Shown here one piece after another: positions 44,605-53,271 of a stretch of DNA of 64,000 bases. Under the pieces are notes generated by a model. The model was not told the DNA's origin, did no database searches, and saw nothing but the letters and a program-made list of their open reading frames with translations. A program made the position numbers and the translations under genes. This DNA comes from Flavobacteriales bacterium (GTDB lineage: Bacteria; Bacteroidota; Bacteroidia; Flavobacteriales_F; PHOS-HE28): positions 62,001 to 126,000 of the forward strand of contig JACJZJ010000002.1 in assembly GCA_020635675.1 (NCBI GenBank). Reading direction: 5' to 3'. Each line of letters begins with the position of its first letter. Position 1 is the first letter of the stretch.

Positions 44605-45924
44605 ATGAAACGGATCCTTACCCCATTCCTCCTGATCGCAGCGCTCCACCTGGACGCGCAAACGATCATCGCGACCAGCTTCGAAAGCTGGACCGGCACG
44701 GCGCCCGACGGCTGGCTCGGGTCCAAGACGACCTTTGCCGCTGACAGTGTCCAACAAGCCGACCAGAACATCCAGTTCGGCAGCTACGCGGTGCGCCTGG
44801 TGAACACCACCAACAGTCACAAGCGCTTCACGAACCAGGGTGTGCCCGTGACGGACGGCACCACGTACAGCATCAGCTTTTATGCCCGTGGCGGCGGTGA
44901 GATCCGCACCGGGATGTACGATGGCCGCAGCACCGGTTCGGGCTACGCCACTTACAACAGTTACGAGACGGTGAACAGCACATCATGGGCCCAGTACACC
45001 CAGCAGGTCACCTGCGCCCACGACACCACCGGTGGTGAGTTCATCCTGAGCGTGCGCAACACCGTACCGGGAATGGGCCAGCTGGAGGTGGATTCGGTGC
45101 GCATTTTCATCGGCACCGTCACCCCCCCCACGACCGCGACCATCCATGACATCCAATACACCACCGACCCGAGCGGTGATTCACCCCTGGATGGTCAGGC
45201 GGTCGTTACCACCGGCACGGTCACTGCCGTGGCGCCACAAGGGTACTTCCTACAGGATGGTGCAGGTCCGTGGAACGGCCTGTATGTCTATGATCTGACC
45301 AACACGCCTGCCATCGGCGACAATGTGAGCGTCACTGGCACCATCTCCGAATACTTCAACCTGACCGAACTGGGCCAGGTGACCGACTTCAGCATCGCTT
45401 CCAGTGGGAATGCCGTGGTGACCACCAATGTGACCACGGCGGATGCGAACGCGGAACAGTACGAAAGCCAGTTGCTGACGGTATCGCAGGCGACCTGCAC
45501 GGACCCGAACTCCGGCAATGGTCAATGGATCGTGAACGATGGTTCCGGCGATGTGTTCGTCGACGATCTGATCTACGCCTTCACCCCCACATTGAACACG
45601 ATGTACAATGTCACAGGCCCGCTCAACTATTCGTTCTCCGAATGGAAGGTCGAGCCGCGCGATGCGAACGACATCGAGGTCGCGAGCGGGATCGCCTCCC
45701 TCCCAGGGTCGATCATCCAGGTGGGCCCCAATCCGACCAATGGCCCGCTCCGGATCATGGGTGCCTCGGGAACGCTGCCGTATGTGATCTGCGACGCGAT
45801 GGGGCGCAGGGTGCTGAGCGGCACGATGAACAGCGCTTCGATGCTCGACCTCAGTGGCTTGAAGAACGGTGTATACCAGTTCACCCTCGGGAACGCCGTG
45901 CAGCGTATCGTGGTCCGTCACTGA
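44605..45924 (+). CDS. secreted carbohydrate-binding-like / OB-fold protein with T9SS type A sorting domain
   Basis: A 439-residue exported protein with signal peptide MKRILTPFLLIAALHLDAQ. The first 150 residues are a jelly-roll domain (FESWTGTAPDGWLG, TYSISFYARGGGEIRTG). The middle part, about residues 175-345, has the form of the OB-fold domain found in extracellular nucleases: IHDIQYTTDPSGDSPLDG, then VVTTGTVTAVAPQGYFLQD and GLYVYD. The last 80 residues are a type A sorting domain (QVGPNPTNGPLRI, CDAMGRRVL, GVYQFTLGN). No catalytic nuclease domain is present, so nucleic-acid binding rather than cleavage is inferred. The operon ends with a strong terminator 20 bp later. Confidence 0.8.
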   Translation: MKRILTPFLLIAALHLDAQTIIATSFESWTGTAPDGWLGSKTTFAADSVQQADQNIQFGSYAVRLVNTTNSHKRFTNQGVPVTDGTTYSISFYARGGGEIRTGMYDGRSTGSGYATYNSYETVNSTSWAQYTQQVTCAHDTTGGEFILSVRNTVPGMGQLEVDSVRIFIGTVTPPTTATIHDIQYTTDPSGDSPLDGQAVVTTGTVTAVAPQGYFLQDGAGPWNGLYVYDLTNTPAIGDNVSVTGTISEYFNLTELGQVTDFSIASSGNAVVTTNVTTADANAEQYESQLLTVSQATCTDPNSGNGQWIVNDGSGDVFVDDLIYAFTPTLNTMYNVTGPLNYSFSEWKVEPRDANDIEVASGIASLPGSIIQVGPNPTNGPLRIMGASGTLPYVICDAMGRRVLSGTMNSASMLDLSGLKNGVYQFTLGNAVQRIVVRH

Positions 45925-45944
45925 ACCGATAATGGCCTTTGATA

Positions 45945-45975
45945 GGTCCCGCCCGGCATCGGGCGGGACCTTTTT
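45945..45975 (+). terminator. rho-independent terminator of the TonB receptor operon
   Basis: A perfect 10-bp stem GGTCCCGCCC/GGGCGGGACC (45945-45954 with 45961-45970), a 6-nt loop, and TTTTT at 45971-45975. It lies between the operon and the convergent endonuclease gene. Confidence 0.85.
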
Positions 45976-45983
45976 CTTTCCGA

Positions 45984-47051
45984 TCAATAGGAGGTCCCGA
46001 CATGCCCATCGGGACGAACGAGCACGACATAGACCGGGAAGTGATCACTGTAACCACCCATGTAATTGTCACCTACGAACGTACGGAACGGATAGCCGGT
46101 GAAATTGCCCTCGTTCTGACGGAGGTACGGTTGGTTGAAGACGCGCACACCGTAGTAGTGGAAGTGGTCCTTGCCTTCGGCCACCGCTCCAGGTGAAATG
46201 GCGATCTGATCGAAGAGATTCCACGAGTCGCGCCAGGCCAACGAGCCGATCCCTTTGTTGTAGAGGTCCATCATGGGATCGAACATCTTCCCGTTCGTCG
46301 CGTAGCGCTTGTCCCCCACCACACCCAGACCCATGCGCAGGCTCTTGTCCACCGGATCATCGTTCAGGTCGCCCATGTAGAAGATCCTCGCCTCCGGGTC
46401 CCGGGCCAGAAGGGAGTCCACGATGTGGCGGCCGAGCTGCCCGGCAAGGATCCGGAGCGGTCGCGACCGGGCCTCCCCTCCCCGGCGGCTGGGCCAGTGC
46501 GCCACGATCACGTGGATGGTGTCCCCGTCCATCACACCCTTCACCAGGAGCTGGCTTCGCGTGCGAAAGGCGGTGTCCTCCGGGTTGCTCAGGACGTAGC
46601 TCCTCTGGTCAAGGAAAGTAAAGTGCTTGGGGTCGTAAAGCAGACCAACATCCACGCCTCGACGGTCGGGGGAATCCTTGTGCACGACCCTGTAGCCACG
46701 TTCGGCCAGTGTGGGCACGCGGACGAGGTCATCCAGCACACCGCGGTTCTCCACTTCAGAAACGCCCAGCACACGTACGCCATCCGGATCGATGTCCGTG
46801 GCGATCTCCGCGATCACACGCGCCATGTGCTCCAGCTTTTCATGGTAGCGGGCGCTGGTCCATTGCTTGGCGCTGTTCGGGAGGAATTCCTTGTCGTCCG
46901 TGTCCGGGGAATCGATCGTGTCGAACAGGTTCTCCAGGTTGTAGAAACCGATGCACGCGGTCTGATAACGCGTGGTGGCATCCTGCGCATGGAGCTGGGG
47001 CGCGAGCAGGATCGTCAGAAAGGGGATCGCGGATGGACGAAGCTTGGTCAT
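45984..47051 (-). CDS. secreted endonuclease/exonuclease/phosphatase-family protein
   Basis: A 355-residue exported member of the EEP superfamily. A signal peptide ends near APQLHAQ. Catalytic motifs are YNLENLFDT (metal Asn) near residue 33, VSEVENRGVLDD (metal Glu), VAHWPSRRGG, MGDLNDDP (Asp/Asn pair) and the final GYSDHFPV (His general base). It lacks a sorting domain, so it is periplasmic or released. Substrate could be DNA, RNA or another phosphodiester; convergent placement beside OB-fold surface proteins favours nucleic acid. The ATG at 47051 is chosen for the signal peptide. Confidence 0.85.
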   Translation of the reverse strand: MTKLRPSAIPFLTILLAPQLHAQDATTRYQTACIGFYNLENLFDTIDSPDTDDKEFLPNSAKQWTSARYHEKLEHMARVIAEIATDIDPDGVRVLGVSEVENRGVLDDLVRVPTLAERGYRVVHKDSPDRRGVDVGLLYDPKHFTFLDQRSYVLSNPEDTAFRTRSQLLVKGVMDGDTIHVIVAHWPSRRGGEARSRPLRILAGQLGRHIVDSLLARDPEARIFYMGDLNDDPVDKSLRMGLGVVGDKRYATNGKMFDPMMDLYNKGIGSLAWRDSWNLFDQIAISPGAVAEGKDHFHYYGVRVFNQPYLRQNEGNFTGYPFRTFVGDNYMGGYSDHFPVYVVLVRPDGHVGTSY

Positions 47052-47120
47052 GGATGTAGGCAAGGGCCGCAAATTACCGCGCGTGTGTTAAGCCCACGTC
47101 GTTCCTCCGGACCCCACCGA

Positions 47121-47756
47121 TCATCGGATGCCCGAAGGGTGCATCCGGAGGGGATGCCGCGCATTGTATCGTTGCAGGAACCGATAGAGCGTCGCGGCCT
47201 GCCGACGCTCCTTTTTCGGGAGAGCACGGAACTCCTCGGAAAGTACCGGATCACGCAGCAGGGCCTTGTCCATGCCCGCAACGTCGAAGGGCAGCAGTTC
47301 GCCGGTCATCATGTCGACCATTCGCTCCTCCTGCATCGTATAGCCTCCATAGCCGGATGAATAGGGGTCGTAGTCATGCACGGTGCGTTCGATGATCAAA
47401 TGTGCAAGGGCCCCCATCCGACCGATGCGGAAGAAGCCATTGCCTGCCGCCACACGAACGATATCGTGTGTGCAATAGCCCCAGATGCGGCCTGCGTCGA
47501 TGCGCACCCGCCGACCGGTGCTGTCCACATGGTAGGACCTTCCGATCTCCTCCTCGATGTCGCGGATCCTCAGGCCCTGGTCGTCCGAGAGCGCATCGAT
47601 CGGGATCCCCGGTGCATTGTTCCGGAACTCCTCGAAGGTGAGGTAGATGCCGGAACGGAAGTCATAGGCGGACGTGTACGGCACCCCAGTACCATCGGGC
47701 TGTGCGGGTGAGATGGCCGCCGAGAGCAGGGCGCTCAAGACCAAGACCGCCTTCAT
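47121..47756 (-). CDS. exported protein of unknown function
   Basis: A 211-residue protein with a signal peptide (LSALLSAAISPAQ). It is not recognised beyond a general resemblance to exported hypothetical proteins of Bacteroidota that begin with a FRSGIYLTFEEFRNNAP-type segment. The C-terminal half is charged (LLRDPVLSEEFRALPKKERR, RFLQRYNARHP). Its ATG overlaps the stop of the hydrolase as ATGA, making it the last gene of a pdxJ - hydrolase - unknown operon. No enzyme motif is visible. Confidence 0.7.
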   Translation of the reverse strand: MKAVLVLSALLSAAISPAQPDGTGVPYTSAYDFRSGIYLTFEEFRNNAPGIPIDALSDDQGLRIRDIEEEIGRSYHVDSTGRRVRIDAGRIWGYCTHDIVRVAAGNGFFRIGRMGALAHLIIERTVHDYDPYSSGYGGYTMQEERMVDMMTGELLPFDVAGMDKALLRDPVLSEEFRALPKKERRQAATLYRFLQRYNARHPLRMHPSGIR

Positions 47757-48514
47757 GCGAAGTCCTTTATCAGGGCCACCACTTCATCAGGTGCCTGCGC
47801 ATGTACCCAATGACCCGCGTAGGGTATGGTCTCCACCCGGTGGTCGGGGAACTGCTCGCGGATCTGCGGCAGGTCCTCCCTCGGTATGTAATCGCTCTGG
47901 CCGCCACGAATGAACAGGGTGGGAACGCGTACGACCTCCGGGCCGATGGCCGCCAGGATGGAAGCGATGTCCTTGGCGATCAGGGGAACATTGAACCGCC
48001 ATGCCAACCGTTCGGGACCGGCCCAGTAGAGGCTCTTCATCAGGAACTGCTGCACTCCGGGTTCGGGCACGTACCGTGCCAGATGCTCCTGCACCTCCGC
48101 GCGCGTGCGCTTGTGCGGCAGGTCACTGGTCAGGAGCGCCTCGATGATCTGTGCATGGTTGTTCACCGCGTACTCGCGGGGGCCGATGTCGATCACTACG
48201 AGCCTCAGAATGCGGTCGGGGAACAACTGCGCGAAACGCATGGCTGTTTTTCCGCCCATGGAATGACCGACCAACACCGCCCGATGGACCTGTTCCGCAT
48301 CCAGCAGGTCCCGGACGTCCGCGGCCATCCGATCGTAGTCGATCGCATCGGTGTGTGGAGAGCGCCCGTGGTCCCGTTGATCCGCGAGGAGCACATCGAA
48401 AAGATCGCTCAACCCGCGTGCCACGGTGTTGAGGTTGTCGCCGCTACCGAAAAGCCCATGCAGGAGGACCAGAGGTGTCCCTTTGCCCATGCGCCGATGA
48501 AAGAGAGGGGTCAT
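47753..48514 (-). CDS. alpha/beta-fold hydrolase (YbfF-like esterase)
   Basis: A 253-residue alpha/beta hydrolase. The oxyanion region is LLHGLFGSGDN, the nucleophile elbow is LVGHSMGGKTA near residue 95, the acid is in LFIRGGQSDYI, and the catalytic His is in YAGHWVHAQ. DQRDHGRSPH and the overall length match the YbfF-type esterases that act on short acyl esters or acyl-CoA. No signal peptide. The ATG at 48514 overlaps the pdxJ stop by 4 bp. The natural substrate is unknown. Confidence 0.85.
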   Translation of the reverse strand: MTPLFHRRMGKGTPLVLLHGLFGSGDNLNTVARGLSDLFDVLLADQRDHGRSPHTDAIDYDRMAADVRDLLDAEQVHRAVLVGHSMGGKTAMRFAQLFPDRILRLVVIDIGPREYAVNNHAQIIEALLTSDLPHKRTRAEVQEHLARYVPEPGVQQFLMKSLYWAGPERLAWRFNVPLIAKDIASILAAIGPEVVRVPTLFIRGGQSDYIPREDLPQIREQFPDHRVETIPYAGHWVHAQAPDEVVALIKDFA

Positions 48515-49227
48515 GGGCGCAGCTCCCGCAGATACAACTGGACGGCGTTGGCCCAACCGAAGTGGAGCGCATCGGCCACCAGGGCATGCCCGATGCTCAC
48601 CTCGAGAAGGCCGGGCACGCGGGTGGCGAAATAGCGCAGATTATGCCTGTCGAGATCATGGCCCGCGTTCAACCCGAGGCCAAGCCCACGGGCATGCTCC
48701 GCGGCAGCAACGTAAGGCGCGACGGCCGCGGCTGGATCGGCGGGGAAGTCCCTTGCATAGGCTTCCGTATACAGCTCGATCCGGTCCGTTCCGGTGTCCG
48801 CCGCATGCGCCACCTGCTCGGGATCCGGGGCAAGGAAGAGCGAAGTCCGGATCCCAACCGCCTTCATGCGCATGATGATGGAGCGCAACGCGGTCTTGTG
48901 GCGTGCCGCATCCCATCCCGCATTGCTCGTGAGCACGTCCGGAGCGTCCGGAACGAAGGTCACCTGCTCGGGACGCACCTTCAGCACCAGGTCCAGCAGG
49001 TCATCCGAGGGATACCCTTCGATGTTGAACTCGGTGGTGACCACCTTCCGGAGAGCAGGCACATCGGCGCGTCGGATATGGCGTTCGTCAGGTCGCGGGT
49101 GCACCGTGATGCCCTCCGCGCCGTATCGTTGAAGGTCCACCGCCGTGGCGATCACGTCCGGCACCTTCCCACCCCTCGCGTTACGAAGCGTGGCCACTTT
49201 GTTGATGTTGACGCTGAGCCGGGTCAC
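48511..49227 (-). CDS. pdxJ: pyridoxine 5'-phosphate synthase
   Basis: A 238-residue PdxJ, which condenses 1-deoxy-xylulose 5-phosphate with 3-amino-1-hydroxyacetone phosphate in vitamin B6 synthesis. Signature parts are LSVNINKVATLRNARGG, AEGITVHPRPDERHI, EFNIEGYP and GLNAGHDLDRHNL. The start is GTG at 49227. It leads a three-gene operon with a hydrolase and an exported protein, all joined by 4-bp overlaps, and runs divergently from the CBS protein gene. Confidence 0.95.
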   Translation of the reverse strand: MTRLSVNINKVATLRNARGGKVPDVIATAVDLQRYGAEGITVHPRPDERHIRRADVPALRKVVTTEFNIEGYPSDDLLDLVLKVRPEQVTFVPDAPDVLTSNAGWDAARHKTALRSIIMRMKAVGIRTSLFLAPDPEQVAHAADTGTDRIELYTEAYARDFPADPAAAVAPYVAAAEHARGLGLGLNAGHDLDRHNLRYFATRVPGLLEVSIGHALVADALHFGWANAVQLYLRELRP

Positions 49228-49256
49228 CGAACGATCACCTTACCTTGGCAGGCTGC

Positions 49257-49264
49257 CGAAAATA
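49257..49264 (-). promoter_or_regulatory. putative variant -7 box (TATTTTCG) for pdxJ
   Basis: TATTTTCG on the minus strand, 29 nt before the GTG at 49227; the same wording as before trmB. Confidence 0.35.
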
Positions 49265-49294
49265 CGGCGACAACGTCCTTCACGGACCCTTCCT

Positions 49295-49957
49295 ATGCGC
49301 GCTTCCGAACTCATCACACAACGGATCCCACCATTGCGCCCCGACGATACGGTGACCCGCGCATTGGATTGGATGGAGGAGTTCAAGGTGGAGGACCTCC
49401 CTGTGGTGGAAGGAGGACGGTTGGTGGGCATGGTGACGGACAGCGCCCTGGTCGATCGCAATGACGCGCGGGCCGCCGTGCGCTCGGTAATGGACTCGGT
49501 GGAAATACCATTCGTACGGGAAAGCCAGCACATCTACGACGTGATGAAGCTCATCAGTGGTCGCGGTCTGAGCGTGGTACCGGTGGTGGACATGACCGGC
49601 GTGTACCTCGGCGCAGTGAACGAACACGAGGCGCTGCACCGACTGGCCCAGGTGATGAACATCCATGAACCGGGCAGCGTCGTCGTACTCGAAATGGCAC
49701 AGACCGACTATAGTCTTCACGAGATCGCACGCATCGTCGAGGGCAACGACGCCCGGGTTCTCAGCGCCTTCAGCCACACCGACCCGGACAGCACACTGGT
49801 GGAGGTGACCCTGAAGATCAACCGGGAGGACATCAGCGACATCCTCCAGAGCTTCGAGCGATACGAGTACAAGGTGACGAGCACCTATCAGGGTTCGCGG
49901 TTCCACGACGACCTGCGTGATCGGTATGATGAGCTGATGCGGTTCATCCGCATGTAA
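49295..49957 (+). CDS. CBS-pair protein with C-terminal ACT-like part
   Basis: A 220-residue cytoplasmic protein. Two CBS motifs fill the first 125 residues (ITQRIPPLRPDDTVTRALDWMEEF, DLPVVEGGRLVGMVT; then FVRESQHIYDVMKLI, SVVPVVDMTGVYLGAV). They probably sense adenine nucleotides. The last 80 residues (SVVVLEMAQTDYSLHEIARIVEGND, LKINREDISDILQSFERYEY) look ACT-like. It resembles AcuB-type regulators. The ATG at 49295 gives the family start. It begins a rightward run that includes a BamA-like gene and nadK. Confidence 0.82.
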   Translation: MRASELITQRIPPLRPDDTVTRALDWMEEFKVEDLPVVEGGRLVGMVTDSALVDRNDARAAVRSVMDSVEIPFVRESQHIYDVMKLISGRGLSVVPVVDMTGVYLGAVNEHEALHRLAQVMNIHEPGSVVVLEMAQTDYSLHEIARIVEGNDARVLSAFSHTDPDSTLVEVTLKINREDISDILQSFERYEYKVTSTYQGSRFHDDLRDRYDELMRFIRM

Positions 49958-49971
49958 GCGTCCGTCACCGG

Positions 49972-51426
49972 ATGTTCCCCCAGCTGCTCTACTGTCATCC
50001 TTCGCACCTGCTCCTGGACCTTGTGCGACGTTCCCGGGCCGTGGCCTTCCTGCTGCTGCTCCATCCGGTATTGAACGCGCAGGATGCTATCCCCGCGTAC
50101 GACGGTCCTTTTCACATCATGGGCATCACCCTTGACGGCAACAAGGTGACCCGACCGCGCGTGGTCCTGCGGGAAATGACGCTGCGGGAAGGCGACACCC
50201 TGACATCCACCGCCCTCTATGCCGCCATCGCCCGAAGTCGGGAGAACCTCCAGAACACCGGTCTGTTCAACACAGTGGCCATCCTGCCGATCTATCTGGG
50301 TCCGACGGAGGTGCTGCTGGAGGTGCATCTGAACGAAAGATGGTACTGGTGGCCCTCGCCGATCCTGGAGGTGGCCGACCCCAACTTCAATACATGGTGG
50401 CGCACCCGGGACCTGTCCCGCCTCAACTGGGGCTTCTACATCAACCGCTACAATTCCAGAGGTCGCAATGAGACCGGCGACCTCCAATTCCAGTTCGGCT
50501 ATGCACAGCAATACGGGCTGCACTACAAGGTACCCTTCATCGACCACCGGCAACGCTGGGGCCTGAGCATCGGTGGTGGCTACTACCAACAGCACGAGGT
50601 GACCACGGCCACAGTGGACAACGAAAGGATCTTCTTCGCACCGGACAAAGGCAACGCACGCATACAATGGAACGCCGCAGTGGAATTGACCCTCCGCCGC
50701 GCACACGACCTGAGGCACGCATGGCGGCTCGGCTATGTGGATGCATCCGTTGTACCGGAACTGGCAGCCGCGTTCCCGGACCATTTCGGGGCCGGCGCGG
50801 ATCGAACGGGCTTCCTCTTCCTCAGGTACACCATCATCCACGACAACAGGGATTCCCGTGCCTATCCGCTGAAAGGTCATTTTGGTGAGCTGCAGGTCGA
50901 ACGAAAGGGTCTTGGCCTTCTGAGCACGCAGGCACCGGACATCACCACCTTCACTGCGAATTGGAGCAACTGGTGGCCCACCTCGCCACGCAGCATCCTG
51001 GCACTGTCGCTACGTGGCAAGACCACCTACGGGCCGCCCACGCCCTACTTCGTTCAGGAAGGATTGGGGTACCGGAACTATGTCAGGGGCTACGAATACC
51101 AGGTCGTTGACGGTCAACACTATTTCCTGGGCAAGCTGAACGCCATGTTCCAACTGCTCCGGCCCATCGATCGCCGGGTGGAACTGATCCCGCTGGAACC
51201 GTTCCGCACACTGCACCTGGCGATCTACCTCAACGCCTTCGTGGATGCCGGCTACGTGATCGACGACCAATACGGTGGCATGAACGGACTGGACAACACC
51301 TGGACGAGCGGCTATGGGCTCGGACTCGACCTCGTGACCAGCTACGACCAGGTGGTGCGCGGCGAACTGACGCTGAACGCCCAGGGCAGCTATGGTTTCT
51401 TCCTACATTTCACCAATCCCTTCTGA
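49972..51426 (+). CDS. BamA/TamA-family outer-membrane protein with a single POTRA
   Basis: A 484-residue outer-membrane protein of the Omp85 group. After a signal sequence near residue 37, one POTRA-like domain (MGITLDGNKVTRPRVVLREMTLREGDTL split by strands, then NTGLFNTVAI) is followed by about 360 residues of barrel, with RDSRAYPLKGHFGELQVERKG as the VRGY-side strand, YVRGYEY (the conserved Omp85 loop motif) and a last strand ending HFTNPF. It is shorter than BamA at 54019, which has five POTRA domains. Substrate may be a particular set of outer-membrane proteins or lipids; unknown. Confidence 0.82.
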   Translation: MFPQLLYCHPSHLLLDLVRRSRAVAFLLLLHPVLNAQDAIPAYDGPFHIMGITLDGNKVTRPRVVLREMTLREGDTLTSTALYAAIARSRENLQNTGLFNTVAILPIYLGPTEVLLEVHLNERWYWWPSPILEVADPNFNTWWRTRDLSRLNWGFYINRYNSRGRNETGDLQFQFGYAQQYGLHYKVPFIDHRQRWGLSIGGGYYQQHEVTTATVDNERIFFAPDKGNARIQWNAAVELTLRRAHDLRHAWRLGYVDASVVPELAAAFPDHFGAGADRTGFLFLRYTIIHDNRDSRAYPLKGHFGELQVERKGLGLLSTQAPDITTFTANWSNWWPTSPRSILALSLRGKTTYGPPTPYFVQEGLGYRNYVRGYEYQVVDGQHYFLGKLNAMFQLLRPIDRRVELIPLEPFRTLHLAIYLNAFVDAGYVIDDQYGGMNGLDNTWTSGYGLGLDLVTSYDQVVRGELTLNAQGSYGFFLHFTNPF

Positions 51427-51429
51427 CCG

Positions 51430-52329
51430 ATGCGGATAGGCATCTACGCCCGCCGGCCCGATACGGAAGACCTCGCACGGATCACCACCCTGCTGCGGCG
51501 GATGACGACCGCCGGTCTGGAAGTGTGCGTGGAGGAGAAGCTGGCCGCCTGGCTACGGAAGCACAATGCACCCGAGACCTTCCCGGCCTTCTCCGGGCGG
51601 GAGAACGCGGGTGGTTCCCGCATCGTGATCAGCCTTGGGGGCGACGGCACTTTCCTCAGAGCGGTGGACCTGGCTTCCCGCGCGGGCATCCCGGTGCTGG
51701 GCATCAACCTCGGGCGCCTCGGGTTCCTGGCGGACGTCCGCACGGAGGAGGTGGATGCAGCGTTGGACATGCTCCGCACGGGCAAGTATGAGACCGAGGA
51801 ACGCACGATGCTGCGCCTGGAAGGGTGTGCATACGAGCTGGATGGGGACGATCTGGCATTGAACGATGTCAGCGTGCACAAACGCGACCGGAGCACCATG
51901 GTCGAGGTGACCACGTACGTCAATGACCGGTTCCTGAACACCTACTGGGCCGATGGCCTGATCATCGCGACGCCCACGGGTTCGACCGCCTACTCCCTCA
52001 GCTGCGGCGGGCCTATCCTGGAACCGGGGTGCCGCACTTTCGCCATCACGCCGATAGCACCACACAACCTGAACGTCCGGCCGATCGTGGTACGCGACGA
52101 CGCCGTCATGCGGATCGTGGTGGATGCCAGAAGGGACAAATACCTGGTGAACCTCGATGCGCGAAGCATCACCCTCGAGGGCCAGCGCGAATTGGTGGTG
52201 CGCAAGGCCGACCAGCCCGCGCTCATCGCCCATCTGCCCGGGCACGACTTCTTCACCACGCTGCGCCGCAAGTTGAGCTGGGGGCTTGACCTGCGGAACG
52301 GCCCGGCCGGACCCGCACCCGCGGACTAA
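51430..52329 (+). CDS. nadK: NAD kinase
   Basis: A 299-residue ATP-NAD kinase. The GGDGTFLRA motif is near residue 72, NDVSV near residue 142 and TGSTAYSLSCGGPI near residue 180, as expected, followed by ITPIAPHNLNVRPIV. It phosphorylates NAD to NADP. It starts 3 nt after the BamA-like gene and is followed by porG. Confidence 0.95.
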   Translation: MRIGIYARRPDTEDLARITTLLRRMTTAGLEVCVEEKLAAWLRKHNAPETFPAFSGRENAGGSRIVISLGGDGTFLRAVDLASRAGIPVLGINLGRLGFLADVRTEEVDAALDMLRTGKYETEERTMLRLEGCAYELDGDDLALNDVSVHKRDRSTMVEVTTYVNDRFLNTYWADGLIIATPTGSTAYSLSCGGPILEPGCRTFAITPIAPHNLNVRPIVVRDDAVMRIVVDARRDKYLVNLDARSITLEGQRELVVRKADQPALIAHLPGHDFFTTLRRKLSWGLDLRNGPAGPAPAD

Positions 52330-52334
52330 CTTCG
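52327..52334 (+). promoter_or_regulatory. putative variant -7 box (TAACTTCG) before porG
   Basis: TAACTTCG overlaps the nadK stop and lies 50 nt before the porG ATG; one mismatch to TAnnTTTG. Confidence 0.3.
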
Positions 52335-52384
52335 CACCGCCATTCCACGTATACCATCGCGCTCTTCCGTGCGTTGTTGGAGCC

Positions 52385-53215
52385 ATGCGCCGGCCCTTCC
52401 CCTACATCGCCTTCCCACTGGCCCTGTCCTGGGCCCTCCCTGCGCATGCCCAGATCGGCGAGATCGGCATCACGGGCGGGGTCACCTACTACATCGGGGA
52501 TCTGAACACCCGTCACTATCCGGGCCGGACCAAACCAATGGGCGGTCTGCTGTACCGGTACAATTTCGACTCCCGCTACGCCGTTCGCGTGCAGGCCCTC
52601 TATGGGCAGTTGGAGGCTTATGACAGCGATTCCCCGGATACACTGCAGCAGGTCCGGAACCTGCATTTCCGTACGAACATCTTCGAAGGGTCGGTCCTGG
52701 CCGAGGTCAACTTCTTCAATTATCGCGGAACGGGTAAGGACGGTGTGAAATGGACCCCGTTCATCTTCGCCGGGATCGGCTATTTCCATGTGAACCCGAA
52801 AGCCCAGCTGAACGACACGTGGTACGACCTTCAACCCCTTGGTACCGAGGGCCAGGGCAATCCAGCGACGGGTGCGGGCGAGCCCTACAAGAACGACCAG
52901 GTCTGCCTGCCTTTCGGGGCGGGCCTCAAGGCGAACCTCGGGCGGATCGACATCCAGCTCGAATGGGGCATGCGCCGGACGTTCACCGACCATATCGACG
53001 ATGTGAGCGGCACCTATGCCGATCCCGAACTCCTGAACCCCGTGGCCGGGGAGCTCAGCGACCCGAGCATCCATCGGCTCGATGGCACCAATATCGGCCG
53101 TGCCCGCGGCGACACCAAGACCAGCGACTGGTACAACTACACGGGGCTTTCCATCACCCTGTTGCTCTCGAAGTTCACCGAGTGCGACCAGTTGTACTTC
53201 CGCATGAAGCATTGA
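52385..53215 (+). CDS. porG: DUF6089 outer-membrane protein, PorG-type T9SS component
   Basis: A 276-residue outer-membrane barrel protein. The signal peptide ends LPAHAQ, and the mature protein begins IGEIGITGGVTYYIGDLN, typical of DUF6089. Barrel strands follow, with TPFIFAGIGYFHVNP and LPFGAGLKANLG, ending LSITLLLSKFTEC. In Porphyromonas gingivalis PorG, of this family, is needed for type IX secretion and is encoded just before uppS, an Omp85 gene and two ompH genes. The same order is found here, so the PorG assignment is likely. The ATG at 52385 begins the signal peptide. Confidence 0.82.
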   Translation: MRRPFPYIAFPLALSWALPAHAQIGEIGITGGVTYYIGDLNTRHYPGRTKPMGGLLYRYNFDSRYAVRVQALYGQLEAYDSDSPDTLQQVRNLHFRTNIFEGSVLAEVNFFNYRGTGKDGVKWTPFIFAGIGYFHVNPKAQLNDTWYDLQPLGTEGQGNPATGAGEPYKNDQVCLPFGAGLKANLGRIDIQLEWGMRRTFTDHIDDVSGTYADPELLNPVAGELSDPSIHRLDGTNIGRARGDTKTSDWYNYTGLSITLLLSKFTECDQLYFRMKH

Positions 53216-53243
53216 TCCGCCGATCCTTGCGATCTTTGCCCCC

Positions 53244-53259
53244 TGCCCGAAAGCGGGCA
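53244..53259 (+). other. small hairpin upstream of uppS
   Basis: TGCCCG/CGGGCA (53244-53249 with 53254-53259) with a four-base AAAG loop, 12 nt before the uppS ATG. A near -7 match, GATCTTTG, lies just upstream at 53231-53238. It may be a weak attenuator or a 5' leader structure. No T tract follows. Confidence 0.3.
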
Positions 53260-53271
53260 TTCCGCATTTCC

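Noticed and set aside
47104..47151. Inverted repeats CCTCCGGA/TCCGGAGG and CGGATGC/GCATCCG as a terminator
   Set aside because: They overlap the end of a coding region and lack a T tract.
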